From JAEUUM01 sp038326165 (GTDB lineage: Bacteria > Bacteroidota > Bacteroidia > Chitinophagales > Saprospiraceae), in the NCBI GenBank assembly GCA_038326165.1, contig JBBQJT010000001.1:62001-126000 (forward strand): a DNA stretch of 64,000 nt, in the 5' to 3' direction. The notes under the pieces were generated by a model. The model was not told the DNA's origin. It ran no database searches and saw nothing but the letters and a program-made list of their open reading frames with translations. Shown one piece after another: positions 26,519 to 35,813 of this stretch; the first letter of the stretch is position 1, and each line of letters starts with the position of its first letter. A program made the position numbers and the translations under genes.

Positions 26519-26633
26519 GTAAATGGAAAATCCATTGAGATTGCAAATATATGGACAAGTATCAATTTAACCAACTGCAACAAAATAAAACTTTAATAGA
26601 CCTTATAAAATGCGTAATGCTTTTATTTGTGTA

Positions 26634-26641
26634 TATATTTG
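26634..26641 (+). promoter_or_regulatory. -7 element (TATATTTG) upstream of the FecI-like sigma gene
   Basis: TATATTTG matches TAnnTTTG and ends 14 bases before the ATG at 26656. No good -33 match is seen at the standard spacing, and the region is AT-rich, so chance is possible. Confidence 0.3.
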
Positions 26642-26655
26642 TTTCAATTTAGAGT

Positions 26656-27201
26656 ATGGGAAGGCAGGAAGACGATATAATACTTTTACGATTGCAGGAG
26701 GATGATCCTTTAGCAATGAGGGAATTATTCGATGCCTACTACGCTTTGGTATTTCAATCACTTTATAGAATTGTAGCAGATGTACAAAGCGCTGAAGACC
26801 TTGCTCAAGATTTATTTCTTGATATCTGGAAAAGAAGACATGAAATTAGTGTCCAAACATCTTTACCAGCTTACCTGCGCAAAAGTTCCATAAATCGTGG
26901 TTTGAATCACTTGCGCTCAAAGAAAGTCAGTTTTTCAGAAATTGATTATACCAATGAACCGCATAGCCCAATTACAGATGCTTCGCACATGGAGTTTCAT
27001 GAATTGTCAGAGTGGATGTCTAAATCAATTGATGGACTACCTACACAGTGTAGAATCATTTTTGTAATGTCACGCTACGAGTCAATGAGTTATAAAGAAA
27101 TTGCAGTTGAACTTGGAATTTCTCCAAATACAGTCGAAAATCAAATATCAAAGGCACTAAGAATTTTACGTGAATCGTATGAAAGATTTAAAAATAAGTA
27201 A
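26656..27201 (+). CDS. FecI-like ECF sigma factor
   Basis: An ECF sigma factor of 181 residues. Region 2 has ADVQSAEDLAQDLFLDIWKRRHEI and LPAYLRKSSINRGLNHLRSKK. Region 4 has LPTQCRIIFVMSRYESMSYKEIAVELGISPNTVENQISKALRILRE. The R-x-I-F-x-x-S-R and SPNTVENQI wording is that of Bacteroidota FecI-type factors controlling TonB-dependent uptake. It heads a four-gene locus with FecR, an STN-bearing TonB receptor and a DUF4249 lipoprotein, so it most likely activates that locus on a surface signal. Confidence 0.92.
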   Translation: MGRQEDDIILLRLQEDDPLAMRELFDAYYALVFQSLYRIVADVQSAEDLAQDLFLDIWKRRHEISVQTSLPAYLRKSSINRGLNHLRSKKVSFSEIDYTNEPHSPITDASHMEFHELSEWMSKSIDGLPTQCRIIFVMSRYESMSYKEIAVELGISPNTVENQISKALRILRESYERFKNK

Positions 27202-27254
27202 AATCGATAGTGGTGAACTTAATTTACTGTGTCTTCTAATTGTTTAACAAAGAT

Positions 27255-28220
27255 ATGAGCCAGATCGAACAGTTACTTTTAAAATACAAGCAAGGATCTC
27301 TTAATAATGAGGAGGCTTCAATGCTTAAGGGCTTTGCTCAAAATGATGATTTAGATCAGTCCGCAGAAATTATTCAAAATTTGCTCGAATCAACTGCCTC
27401 CTATAAAGTCCCCGAAAAGATTAATGCGAGTTTAGCTTGGGATAAGTTTTCAAAGAACCCAGAGTTTGCGCAAGAGCTTGACTCCAAAAAAAGATCGTGG
27501 CTACCCCTTGCTGTGTTGAGTTTTATGGTTGTATTGGGTTTTACGTTGTGGAATCTTTATAAAATCCAACCTGACCATACTATATTTGCTTCAACGGGCA
27601 TTCAGCAGATGGAATTGGCTGATCATACTAAATTGACTTTAGATTCCAATTCAAGTATCAGTTATTCTGAATCATTTAATACCCAAAATAGAATTATAAA
27701 ATTAAAAGGCAAGGCGCATTTTGATGTGACGCACAGTGCCGATTTTCCTTTTACCTTGGAATTCGATGATTCTAAGTTAGTGGTGATAGGAACTGATTTT
27801 ACAGTTGATTCCAAAGCACCAAATATTAAAATAATTGAGCTTAGATCAGGTAAAATAGCATTTTATGCCAACAGGAATTCAAAACCCTCATATTTATCAA
27901 AAGGTCAAAGACTAGTATATGACAAAACAGCAAATAAGATTACAATCACAGACTCCCGAAACCTTAATTCTTTTTACTGGGTAGATCAAAATTTGGTATT
28001 CAAATCTGCCTTAGTCAAAGATGTACTGAATACATTGGAAGGAATATTTCATGTTACTTATACTTTGAATTCTTCTGAAGTTGGTAATTGTCATTTGTCG
28101 GCAGTTTTTAATAAGTCTGATTTACTTGAAATTCACACAACCTTAGAACAAATACTAGGAATTAAGATATCAAAGATAGATAAAGACAGCTACGGCATTT
28201 TTAGTGGCAACTGTCAATAA
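27255..28220 (+). CDS. FecR-type anti-sigma factor with DUF4974
   Basis: An inner-membrane anti-sigma regulator. Cytoplasmic N-terminus: IEQLLLKYKQGSLNNEEASMLKGFA. One transmembrane helix: LPLAVLSFMVVLGFTLWNLY. Periplasmic FecR domain: ELADHTKLTLDSNSSISYSESFN, IIKLKGKAHFDVTHSADFPFTLE, LVVIGTDFTVDSKA and KIIELRSGKIAFYA. The C-terminal DUF4974 domain (FKSALVKDVLNTLEGIFHVTYTL) resembles a secretin/STN fold. The ATG at 27255 gives the family's usual N-terminus. A TTG at 27240 is open but adds five residues of no value. It lies about 50 bases after the sigma gene and 22 before the receptor. Confidence 0.92.
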   Translation: MSQIEQLLLKYKQGSLNNEEASMLKGFAQNDDLDQSAEIIQNLLESTASYKVPEKINASLAWDKFSKNPEFAQELDSKKRSWLPLAVLSFMVVLGFTLWNLYKIQPDHTIFASTGIQQMELADHTKLTLDSNSSISYSESFNTQNRIIKLKGKAHFDVTHSADFPFTLEFDDSKLVVIGTDFTVDSKAPNIKIIELRSGKIAFYANRNSKPSYLSKGQRLVYDKTANKITITDSRNLNSFYWVDQNLVFKSALVKDVLNTLEGIFHVTYTLNSSEVGNCHLSAVFNKSDLLEIHTTLEQILGIKISKIDKDSYGIFSGNCQ

Positions 28221-28242
28221 TAATTGACTATATTTGTAGAAT

Positions 28243-30915
28243 ATGCGACTAAAATATTCCTGCATATTTTTACTTGGGTTCTTTAGCGGTTGGGTCAAAG
28301 GACAAGAACTTATTGATCAAAAAATTGATATTGATCTTGAAACTAGGAATTTTGAATATGCACTAATTACAATTTCAAGAATAGCGAATGTAAAGTTCGC
28401 GTACGGTATTGAATCCTTGCCAAAGAATAAATCTGTATCTCTCCATTTTAAACAAATTCGGCTCAAGCATTTACTGATTTACCTGTTAGAGGATACCAAA
28501 CTTGATTACAAATTGATGGGGGAACAAATTGTGTTTTTTAAGAAGAATGAACCCTTGCCATCAAAGGTCACTATAAATGGATATGTAATTGATAGTTTGA
28601 GTGGTGAAAAACTTATTGGTGTTAATGTCTATATGGAAGGCACAAATATCGGGACCAACACAAATTTATATGGATTTTACAGTCTCACTGTTTATCCAGG
28701 AGAATGGAAATTTAAGGTTTCATATCTGGGTTATAAGTCAAGATCATTGCGTATGAAACTTGAGCAAAACATCAATGAGAACATAATAATGGCTCAATCA
28801 AATACTCTTCAAGAGGTAGAGATTGTAGATCAAGCATACAACAGTAGACAGGTTGGGATTAATGCAGCATGGGACAATTTTGTTGCCAAGGATTTCTCAA
28901 AAATACCCGCTGTTTTAGGCGAACAAGACATCATAAAATTAACCCAAAGTATTGCTGGAGTACAAAGTGGTACAGATGGCTTGGGTGGGTTGCACATTCG
29001 AGGCGGGGATCCTGGTCATAATTTGATATTGATGGACGGTGTACCAGTTTATAATCCTTTTCACACTGCAGGATTTTTCTCGGTTTTCAACCCTTCAGCT
29101 GTGCAAACCTTAGGTGTTTATAAAGGAGGAATTCCTGCCAGGTACTTCAATACTGGGGCAGGGGTTCTTGATGTTCGAACAAGAGAGGGTAACAACCAAA
29201 ATTTTAAGGCGGAAGCAGGGCTGAGCTTATTGGCGGCAAATATATTGATGGAAGGCCCCATAAAAAAGGGGAAGAGCTCTTTCTTGGTTTCAGCCCGAAG
29301 AACAACAGTCGATCCATGGATAAAATCGGTTTCAACCTATTTGAACCAACGTGAGAATAAAACTGGCCAAACGACTTATTCATTTTACGATATTAACGCC
29401 AAAGCGAATTTTCAACTTAATGACAACAACAAAGTGTTTGTGAGTTTATACCAAGGGAATGATTTGTTTAAAGATCAATCTCAGGAAGAATTATTTCTCA
29501 ATCCACTGCAATTGGTTAGAAATCGTGATAATCTATTGAATTGGGGAAATACCATTGGAACTTTGCGTTGGAACAAGCAGGTCAGTAATAAAATATTCAG
29601 TAATACCACCATCAACTATTCACGTTTCAGATATAATTCTGTCGAATTTCAAGAAGATATTGAAGGTGCCAATAGAATTTACGATTTGAATATATTTCGA
29701 AGTGAAATAAGAGATGTTGGCTTTAGAACTGATCTTGATTTTATTCCCACTCCGACCAACAAGATAAAAAGCGGATTTGGTATTACATTTCATCGATTTG
29801 AGCCTTTGGCCTTTGCCATTGACGAAAATTCTCCTGATGTCAATGTATTTGTGCAAGATGGCCAAGTTAGAAATCTTGATACTTTGATCAGAGGAGAAAA
29901 CGTTTCATCTGTAGAAGCAAATGCATATTTTGAAGACGAGGTTAGCATTTCTGATAATATTCTAGCCAATCTTGGTGTATCAACTGTTTTTTATTCAGTG
30001 AAAGGTATCAACTATCTAAATATTCTTCCACGATTGAGTGTGAGTTTTGTGCTTAGTAAGAACCTCAGTTTATTTGTAGCTTATGATGAAATGCAACAGA
30101 ACCAGCATTTGTTGAGTGATGTTGGCAGTAATTTGCCAAATGATTTCTGGATTCCTGCAACTTCACGGATATTGCCAGCCAATATCAACCAAACTTCAAT
30201 TGGTGTCCATGCAAGATTACCTAAAGCAATCGATTTTAAAATTGAAGCATACATTAAAAAAATGGAAAATATCCTTTCTTTTGAAGATGGAGCCAGGTTT
30301 ACTAACTCTGGAATTTTGCCTATTGGTGGCACCATTGATTCTAGAAATTGGGAGGATAAAGTGTCACCGGGGAGAGGACAATGCACAGGGGTTGAGGTAA
30401 CCTTGCAACGAAGAGTTGGCAGACTGGGTGGATGGGTAAATTATACCTATTCCAGTGCAACCAGACAATTTCAAGAAGTGAATTTTAATAGAGTATTTCC
30501 ATACAGATACGACAGAAGACACCTTGCCAATATTGTTGGTAATTATAAATTTAACGACGGATTTGAATTCCTTGCGAACTTTACATTTGGCACTGGCCAA
30601 CCATTCTCAGTTGCGACCGAAAAAACTTTAAGCTATTTACCAGGACAAAATATGCCAATTGAAGTAATTAACTGGTCAGGGACCAATGCATTTCGATTGG
30701 AAAACTTTCATCGGCTTGATATTGGATTTAATTTCACAAACAAAAAAAAGTGGGGTGAAGAACAAATTTATTTTGGACTGATCAACGTTTATAACAGAAG
30801 AAACACCCTATATATCCAATTGAAATCTGATCCTGATAACCCTGAGTTAAAGTCTTTAGTAAGTAGTAGCTTACTACCTATATTGCCCGCCATCAGTTAT
30901 AAAGCTAAATTTTAG
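28243..30915 (+). CDS. TonB-dependent receptor with STN signalling domain
   Basis: An outer-membrane active transporter of 890 residues that also signals. Signal peptide 1-20. STN domain about 28-102 (FEYALITISRIANVKFAYGIE ... LIYLLEDTKLDYKLMGEQIVFF), the part that talks to FecR in the periplasm. Carboxypeptidase-regulatory-like domain about 108-195 (INGYVIDSLSGEKLIGVNVYMEGTNIGT). Plug from about 225 (AGVQSGTDGLGGLHIRGGDPGHNLILMDGVPVYNP). The rest is barrel, ending in YKAKF. Together with the FecI/FecR genes it forms a surface-signalling uptake system. The ligand is not determined: the class in Bacteroidota includes siderophore, peptide and glycan importers. Confidence 0.92.
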   Translation: MRLKYSCIFLLGFFSGWVKGQELIDQKIDIDLETRNFEYALITISRIANVKFAYGIESLPKNKSVSLHFKQIRLKHLLIYLLEDTKLDYKLMGEQIVFFKKNEPLPSKVTINGYVIDSLSGEKLIGVNVYMEGTNIGTNTNLYGFYSLTVYPGEWKFKVSYLGYKSRSLRMKLEQNINENIIMAQSNTLQEVEIVDQAYNSRQVGINAAWDNFVAKDFSKIPAVLGEQDIIKLTQSIAGVQSGTDGLGGLHIRGGDPGHNLILMDGVPVYNPFHTAGFFSVFNPSAVQTLGVYKGGIPARYFNTGAGVLDVRTREGNNQNFKAEAGLSLLAANILMEGPIKKGKSSFLVSARRTTVDPWIKSVSTYLNQRENKTGQTTYSFYDINAKANFQLNDNNKVFVSLYQGNDLFKDQSQEELFLNPLQLVRNRDNLLNWGNTIGTLRWNKQVSNKIFSNTTINYSRFRYNSVEFQEDIEGANRIYDLNIFRSEIRDVGFRTDLDFIPTPTNKIKSGFGITFHRFEPLAFAIDENSPDVNVFVQDGQVRNLDTLIRGENVSSVEANAYFEDEVSISDNILANLGVSTVFYSVKGINYLNILPRLSVSFVLSKNLSLFVAYDEMQQNQHLLSDVGSNLPNDFWIPATSRILPANINQTSIGVHARLPKAIDFKIEAYIKKMENILSFEDGARFTNSGILPIGGTIDSRNWEDKVSPGRGQCTGVEVTLQRRVGRLGGWVNYTYSSATRQFQEVNFNRVFPYRYDRRHLANIVGNYKFNDGFEFLANFTFGTGQPFSVATEKTLSYLPGQNMPIEVINWSGTNAFRLENFHRLDIGFNFTNKKKWGEEQIYFGLINVYNRRNTLYIQLKSDPDNPELKSLVSSSLLPILPAISYKAKF

Positions 30916-30916
30916 A

Positions 30917-31834
30917 ATGATTACCAAATTGAAATACTTATTCTTGTTTATTGTTGTGGTGATCATCTCTGGTTGTGAAGGTGAAGATTTGTTTATTGTG
31001 CCTAGTTCTGAGAAGTTATTGAATGTGCAATGTATATTCAAAAAGGATAAAAATTTTGAAGTTGTTGTTACCCAGCCTGTTGGACTTGGCCAAAGTGGAA
31101 AACCCTTTTATCCAGATGACTGCACTGTTGAGATTTTAATACCTGGAGTAGGAAGCGATGAATTGAAATGGGTTAAAGGGAATAATGAACAAGGAACTTA
31201 TGTTTCCAATTCATTTCCAATAGTTGGTCTTAAATATTTTATTATAGTAAGCAAAAATGGATATCCCAATCTAACAGCTGAAAATTTCATCCCACCAGCT
31301 TCCTTTATTGCAAGTGATTCTGTTGAATTGAACCTGCACTCAGAAAATTCATCAAATAAAACCTTCTATTTTGGTTCAGCTCTAAATTATTCGCCACCTT
31401 TAACAGATGAAAATTACCATTTCATATTATTTGGAGAAGCTAAGGTTGAAGTTATAAACCCGACAGATAGCAGTATTTCCTATAGAAATGTAGCACTTCA
31501 ATTCACCAATATTATAGATGAAGAAAAAAATTCTATTGTATCGTTTGATAAATCGTTTATGATCTCCGGCAACAACAACAACGAGGCATTTAGGCCATTA
31601 TTTATTGAGGGAACAATAATTACGACGCCAGAGAATGAAAGAATCATTCAAATTAATTGGACCCTACAAACTGTATCAAAGGATTACTATTTATACATTA
31701 ATAGCATAAATACCCAGCTGCTTTCAGGCAACAATCCACTCGAAACGCCTTCACCACTTTATACAAATTTCAAAAATGGATTTGGAATATTTGCTGGGTA
31801 TTCGGAAATGAAGATTACTCAGATAATTAAGTAG
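30917..31834 (+). CDS. DUF4249 lipoprotein
   Basis: A lipoprotein (VVIISGC, Cys at about residue 20) of the DUF4249 family, which in Bacteroidota is regularly encoded directly after STN-type TonB receptors and probably acts as their surface-exposed partner, analogous to SusD lids. It shows the family's pattern: a first strand after the Cys (LFIVPSSEKLLNVQCIF), VEILIPGVGSDELKWVKGNNEQGTYVS, then LKYFIIVSKNGYPNLTAENFIPPA. It starts 1 base after the receptor stop, so co-translation is likely. The end overlaps the convergent gene by 8 bases. Confidence 0.85.
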   Translation: MITKLKYLFLFIVVVIISGCEGEDLFIVPSSEKLLNVQCIFKKDKNFEVVVTQPVGLGQSGKPFYPDDCTVEILIPGVGSDELKWVKGNNEQGTYVSNSFPIVGLKYFIIVSKNGYPNLTAENFIPPASFIASDSVELNLHSENSSNKTFYFGSALNYSPPLTDENYHFILFGEAKVEVINPTDSSISYRNVALQFTNIIDEEKNSIVSFDKSFMISGNNNNEAFRPLFIEGTIITTPENERIIQINWTLQTVSKDYYLYINSINTQLLSGNNPLETPSPLYTNFKNGFGIFAGYSEMKITQIIK

Positions 31835-32717
31835 CAGGAGGATTTTCTTGATCCTGTATTGTTTGGATTTTATTGAGCAGAATTGCAGCCTTTATCAGGA
31901 AATCTTCCTTGTGTTGGGTAAACTCATTATTGATTAATAACAATCTTGCAGCATCATATGCTGCACTCTTGGGTTCCAATTGTCGTGCTGCTATCGGGTG
32001 CAAATAGTATTTTAGATTATTGGAATAAAGAAAACTTGCATCAGCTCGGAAATTAATGGCAACTCCAAGTTTATTAAGTGAAAACAGATAATTACACTCT
32101 TGGTTTAGGTCTTTTTGTAAATCAACCAACTCGATCCCATCAAATCTTACTCCAGTTTTTTCACATAAAAATACATCCCTTCTGCCATCAAAAGTGATAA
32201 TTTTGTTTACATCATACTTACGAAGATTCTTTCTCATGAAATTTCGGATTACCATTCTACCCGGGCGGCTTTTTTCAAAAGCCAAGTCTAAATCTTCAGG
32301 TGATACTTCGTAATTTTCGAGATATGGTTTTTTCTTTCTGGTTTCCAAATTGACCACATGTTTGTGTCTTCCTGTGGTATGGCCTAATTCATTTGATTTA
32401 CTATTAACAAAAACTACATCCACATCACCACTCATGGAAGCACTTTCCAAAAATATATGATTCTTGTCAGGGTCAAACACCAATAAGCTGATGTCGCTGA
32501 TTACAAAGTAATTGGGTGGCCCCCCGTAAATATTGCCATACTTTAACTCCAATATTGCAAAACCATTTGGAATACGCATCTGTGGAGCTGGAGCTCTGTC
32601 TCCTCTTGGTTGAAATCGAGGATTGCTCTGGTTGGATTGGTAAGAGTTACTACTCCTTCTGTCAGGAGAGTTGTAGTTACTTCTCTCTTGGTACGGTTTG
32701 TTTGGATCGTTGTTCAC
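31827..32717 (-). CDS. Orphan protein with degenerate DEDD-exonuclease-like motifs
   Basis: No named family recognised. Residues 1-50 are a disordered, Asn/Ser/Arg-rich, RNA-binding-like tail. The remainder shows a pattern reminiscent of DEDD 3'-5' exonucleases: AILELKYG (54-61) where motif I would be, IITFDGRRDVFL (173-184) like motif II with D181, GIELVDLQKDL next, and SAAYDAARLLLI (251-262) like motif III with D255. The first catalytic Asp of the D-x-E pair appears to be missing (ILE), so activity is doubtful. This fold reading is a weak inference. It has its own well-matched promoter, so it is transcribed alone. Confidence 0.5.
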   Translation of the reverse strand: MNNDPNKPYQERSNYNSPDRRSSNSYQSNQSNPRFQPRGDRAPAPQMRIPNGFAILELKYGNIYGGPPNYFVISDISLLVFDPDKNHIFLESASMSGDVDVVFVNSKSNELGHTTGRHKHVVNLETRKKKPYLENYEVSPEDLDLAFEKSRPGRMVIRNFMRKNLRKYDVNKIITFDGRRDVFLCEKTGVRFDGIELVDLQKDLNQECNYLFSLNKLGVAINFRADASFLYSNNLKYYLHPIAARQLEPKSAAYDAARLLLINNEFTQHKEDFLIKAAILLNKIQTIQDQENPPAT

Positions 32718-32761
32718 GCTAGGTAATGTTCAAGGTTATCTAAAGTTTGTTCTTGAGACTA

Positions 32762-32792
32762 CAAATTTAAGATCTAATACAACAAAACCAAG
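32762..32792 (-). promoter_or_regulatory. Promoter (CTTG-N19-TAAATTTG)
   Basis: On the minus strand CTTG at 32792-32789 and TAAATTTG at 32769-32762 are separated by exactly 19 bases, the Bacteroidota spacing. It would start transcription about 40 bases before the ATG at 32717. Confidence 0.6.
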
Positions 32793-32883
32793 CTATTTGT
32801 TTCAATCTATCGATTAAATTTCATTTAAAATATCAGTATTATATTTGAATTTAAGCAAGAGTAAAATCATTTTGGATACAATT

Positions 32884-32914
32884 AAAAAGCCAAAACATCA
32901 TGTTTTGGCTTTTT
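32884..32914. terminator. Bidirectional rho-independent terminator
   Basis: AAAAAGCCAAAACA at 32884-32897 pairs with TGTTTTGGCTTTTT at 32901-32914 around a 3-base loop, with T-runs on both strands. It lies 18 bases after the stop of the minus-strand TPR gene (stop at 32933), which it presumably terminates. Confidence 0.85.
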
Positions 32915-32932
32915 TGTCTTAAACAATAGGCT

Positions 32933-34507
32933 TTATTGGACAGCTGCGGCCATTTGGACAGATTCTGCATCATTTGGGTCAACTTTGAGTAATTTATCAA
33001 CTATCAGCTTTGCAGACTCTTTGTCATTAGAATTAAAAGCCAGATAATAAGCATATCTGTAAGCTTCTTTTAATTCTGTTTTAAATTTTAGAGGATCAAC
33101 TTCGCCCAACTCGATAACTTTTTCATAATAAGGTTTTGCTAAAGCTAGGGTAGATTCTGGGTCCAAGAAAGCACTTGATCGCGCTTGGTAGATCCAGCCA
33201 TACATCACAGTTGGAAATTTTTCTGCTATTACGGCAAAGGAATTTTTTGCACTTTCATAATTTGCACCTTTGTAATAAGCGAAAGCAATGTCAAAATAGT
33301 TTTGTAGTGATACCTTTTCAAGTTTTGATAGTTTGCTTTGGTAAACTGAGGCTGCTTTATTAAAATTACCCTTTGAGTAATAGTATTGCGCAACTTCAGT
33401 GTATAAATCCACTTTAGTCGTATCAGTCGCTAATGCTTTATCATAGTTAAGTACCACTAGGGAATCATTTCCAAACTTATTGTAAATCTTAGCCAAATAC
33501 TGATAGTCAGACCAAATTATCTTTTCAGGCTTTGTTCGCGCCATAAATTTATTCATGAAATTAAGCGCTTGAAGGCTGTCACCTTGTTCAAAATAGCAAT
33601 AGCCCAACAATCTTGTCATGTAGTTTCTTGATGAATCAACTTTCATGATTTCATTGACAAGATTGATCGTCTTTTCATATTTCTTATTGTAAAATAAATA
33701 TGAACTATAATTGATTTTGCTCTCAATTGAGTTATCGCCTGTCATACTGAGATACTTTTCATAGTTAGCTAAGGCCTCAGCATATTTTTGATAATCATAA
33801 TTCCAATCAGCAAGTTCTTTGTATGTTCCAGGATAATTGGGGTCAGCCTCCAATGCACTTTTGAAAGATTGGTCGGCTTTAATGTAGTTTCTTGCATTTT
33901 TAAATATATAGCCAATTTTGGAATAAGCCCAAGCAGCTGATTTATCATTATCTGTACAGAATTCATATTGTGTAACAGCAGCACCTCCTTGTCCTTGCGC
34001 AGAATAAACCTCACCAAGTGAAAAGTATGTCGGAGCATTGCGCACATCTAATGCAAGCGATCTTTTTAAGTTTGTAGCCGCATTATCTAAGTTTCGAACA
34101 GGGGCATAAAGCCATGCCTCACCGATATATTGTGAGATTCGTGGATCTTTATTTTTGGATATTTTGATCGCTTTGTCAAACGCAACTTTTGCCTCCGTAG
34201 GATTTTTGTTGGAAAGTGCCAATTGGCCTGTAGCAACTTGCGATAAAGCATTCTTAGGATTGATTGCCATTACCTTATTCATACAAATTCTCGCAGAGTC
34301 TGGTTTGTTTAAGCGGACATACAGAGCGCCCAAATGATAATAACCATCCTGTAAGCCGGGTGAATTGCTGATGACAGCATTGAAGCCTTTTACCGCATTG
34401 GCATATTGGCCATAGTAAGTAAATTTGAAGCCGTCATTGCTATTTTGAGCTGTTAATGTGACAATCAAACTTGCCATCACAAACAATATTAAAAACGTTT
34501 TTCTCAT
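32933..34507 (-). CDS. TPR-repeat protein of the TonB/PstS-like gene cluster
   Basis: A 524-residue secreted protein (signal peptide MRKTFLILFVMASLIVTLTAQ) made almost wholly of tetratricopeptide repeats, for example DGYYHLGALYVRLNKPDSARICMNKVMAINPKNA, PTYFSLGEVYSAQGQGGAAV, AWAYSKIGYIFKNARNYIKADQSFKSALEADPNYPG and DLYTEVAQYYYSKGNFNKAASVYQSKL. Position after exbB-exbD-exbD-tonB and a PstS-like gene is a conserved arrangement in Bacteroidota, where the TPR protein is thought to belong to the same envelope energy/transport machinery. Its exact role is not established. Confidence 0.88.
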   Translation of the reverse strand: MRKTFLILFVMASLIVTLTAQNSNDGFKFTYYGQYANAVKGFNAVISNSPGLQDGYYHLGALYVRLNKPDSARICMNKVMAINPKNALSQVATGQLALSNKNPTEAKVAFDKAIKISKNKDPRISQYIGEAWLYAPVRNLDNAATNLKRSLALDVRNAPTYFSLGEVYSAQGQGGAAVTQYEFCTDNDKSAAWAYSKIGYIFKNARNYIKADQSFKSALEADPNYPGTYKELADWNYDYQKYAEALANYEKYLSMTGDNSIESKINYSSYLFYNKKYEKTINLVNEIMKVDSSRNYMTRLLGYCYFEQGDSLQALNFMNKFMARTKPEKIIWSDYQYLAKIYNKFGNDSLVVLNYDKALATDTTKVDLYTEVAQYYYSKGNFNKAASVYQSKLSKLEKVSLQNYFDIAFAYYKGANYESAKNSFAVIAEKFPTVMYGWIYQARSSAFLDPESTLALAKPYYEKVIELGEVDPLKFKTELKEAYRYAYYLAFNSNDKESAKLIVDKLLKVDPNDAESVQMAAAVQ

Positions 34508-34546
34508 TGGATAGTTAACTTTGGTGATATTGAAATGTAAATTTAG

Positions 34547-35497
34547 TTATTTTGTGACCTTAATTACTCTAAGTGGCGCTCTTGCCGGTGCTAAACCTGA
34601 TTTTAGGAATATTCTTTGGCCTATACGTCCATTCAAAAAACTTGAAAATCCTGTGCCCAGTCCAGCTCTAGGCTCAGTGGAAACAGTGTAAACCATTCTT
34701 GTCAAAGGATAAAATTCTTGAGCCAGATAAGCTTGATACGGTTGATAAAATTCTCCTACACCTTTTTCACCAGGATTAGGTGCCAAAGCCATAACACGAA
34801 TATTTTTCATGAAATTTAGTGCAGTGGTGTCATCCCTGTCAGCAATATGTGTAACCCCAATAAAGCCCAAGGCTGATTTATTTTTCATGACATAATCTCT
34901 TACCTTTTCAGCTGAACCAGCACTAAAGATGTTTGGGTTGGTAGCTGAAGTTAATTTAGACTTACTTAAAACGGTGTTATAAGTTGAAGAGTATGCATCA
35001 TCAAAAACCAAGGTAACTTTGCCCAATTTATTTGCCTTATTCAATTGATCCCAAGTTAAAACCGTGCCATTTAACAAAGACTTAAGCTGATTCATACTCA
35101 ATAAGGAATCTGAGTTATTTTGATTGATGATTAAAGCAATCCCGTCCTTAGCCGATTCTATTTGTTGCGGGATGTATGATTTACTTCTTAAGTATTTTTC
35201 CTCTTCGGGTGTTAATTTTCTGCCTACAATTATAGTTTGAACAGAATCATTTACTAAGCCTTTAACTACCAATTCTTCTGGTTTGTAAATTAGCTTTACT
35301 TCTGCTCGTGGATAGCTTTTTTTGAAAACAAATTCTTGTGAGTCGATAATTGACTTCAATGACTCCTCAACCCATATAGTAACATTGCCACTAGTAGGTG
35401 TACTCAATTCCACTTCGGATGAATTTTGTTGACCGCATGAAATGTGCATTGTGACGAAAATACTTAAAAGTATCTTTAACAGGGGGTGAGTTTTCAA
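34547..35497 (-). CDS. PstS-like substrate-binding lipoprotein
   Basis: A periplasmic phosphate-binding-protein-like lipoprotein of 316 residues: signal with MHISC (Cys about 21), then a two-lobe binding fold (GNVTIWVEESLKSIIDSQEF, AEVKLIYKPEELVVKGL, KDGIALIINQNNSDSLLSMNQLKSLLNGTVLTWDQL, VRDYVMKNKSALGFIGVTHIADRDD, YPLTRMVYTVSTEPRAGLGTGFSSFL). The IALI(I/V)N and FI(L/N)GxxxxWxQL segments are typical of PstS-type proteins. No pst permease genes are nearby. It belongs to the cluster with tonB/exbBD, so a role linked to TonB machinery is possible, but the ligand is unknown. Confidence 0.82.
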   Translation of the reverse strand: MKTHPLLKILLSIFVTMHISCGQQNSSEVELSTPTSGNVTIWVEESLKSIIDSQEFVFKKSYPRAEVKLIYKPEELVVKGLVNDSVQTIIVGRKLTPEEEKYLRSKSYIPQQIESAKDGIALIINQNNSDSLLSMNQLKSLLNGTVLTWDQLNKANKLGKVTLVFDDAYSSTYNTVLSKSKLTSATNPNIFSAGSAEKVRDYVMKNKSALGFIGVTHIADRDDTTALNFMKNIRVMALAPNPGEKGVGEFYQPYQAYLAQEFYPLTRMVYTVSTEPRAGLGTGFSSFLNGRIGQRIFLKSGLAPARAPLRVIKVTK

Positions 35498-35538
35498 TAT
35501 GTTATTTATTTTGTTCTACTATTACATTAACATTTACG

Positions 35539-35546
35539 CAAAGCTA
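35539..35546 (-). promoter_or_regulatory. -7 element (TAGCTTTG) upstream of the PstS-like gene
   Basis: The minus strand reads TAGCTTTG, a TAnnTTTG match, 41 bases before the ATG at 35497. The -33 element is not clear. Confidence 0.4.
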
Positions 35547-35579
35547 TAAATTCATTATCAATTTTGGATTAACCAAAGC

Positions 35580-35813
35580 TTAACTAAAGGTTTCTTCTTC
35601 TTTAAACCTTTGATAAACAATATAACATCTGAATAATCCGTAAGCAATCAGCCCAATACCCATAACCAAACAAAAGCTTGGATCACTAAGTTCATGTGCC
35701 TTCTTACTGAATAAAAGAAACGAACCAATGCCCAAATACACAAAAGCCATAATGCTTGTAAACAAAAATGAAATTTTTGAGGTCAATCCGTTGCCTGAGG
35801 GTAGTCGTGCCAT
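35580..35813 (-). CDS. Small inner-membrane protein
   Basis: A 77-residue protein with two predicted transmembrane helices (ISFLFTSIMAFVYLGIGSFLLF, about 14-35, and CLVMGIGLIAYGLFRCYIVYQ, about 48-68) and a charged C-terminus (RFKEEETFS). No family recognised with confidence. It sits between the tonB terminator and the PstS-like gene on the same strand. Comparable small membrane genes occur next to the tonB/pstS/TPR cluster in Bacteroidota, which supports it as a real gene. Confidence 0.7.
   Translation of the reverse strand: MARLPSGNGLTSKISFLFTSIMAFVYLGIGSFLLFSKKAHELSDPSFCLVMGIGLIAYGLFRCYIVYQRFKEEETFS

Noticed and set aside
26401..26583. 60-codon minus-strand frame spanning the tRNA-His gene
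   Set aside because: It reads through the tRNA, which explains the sequence fully.
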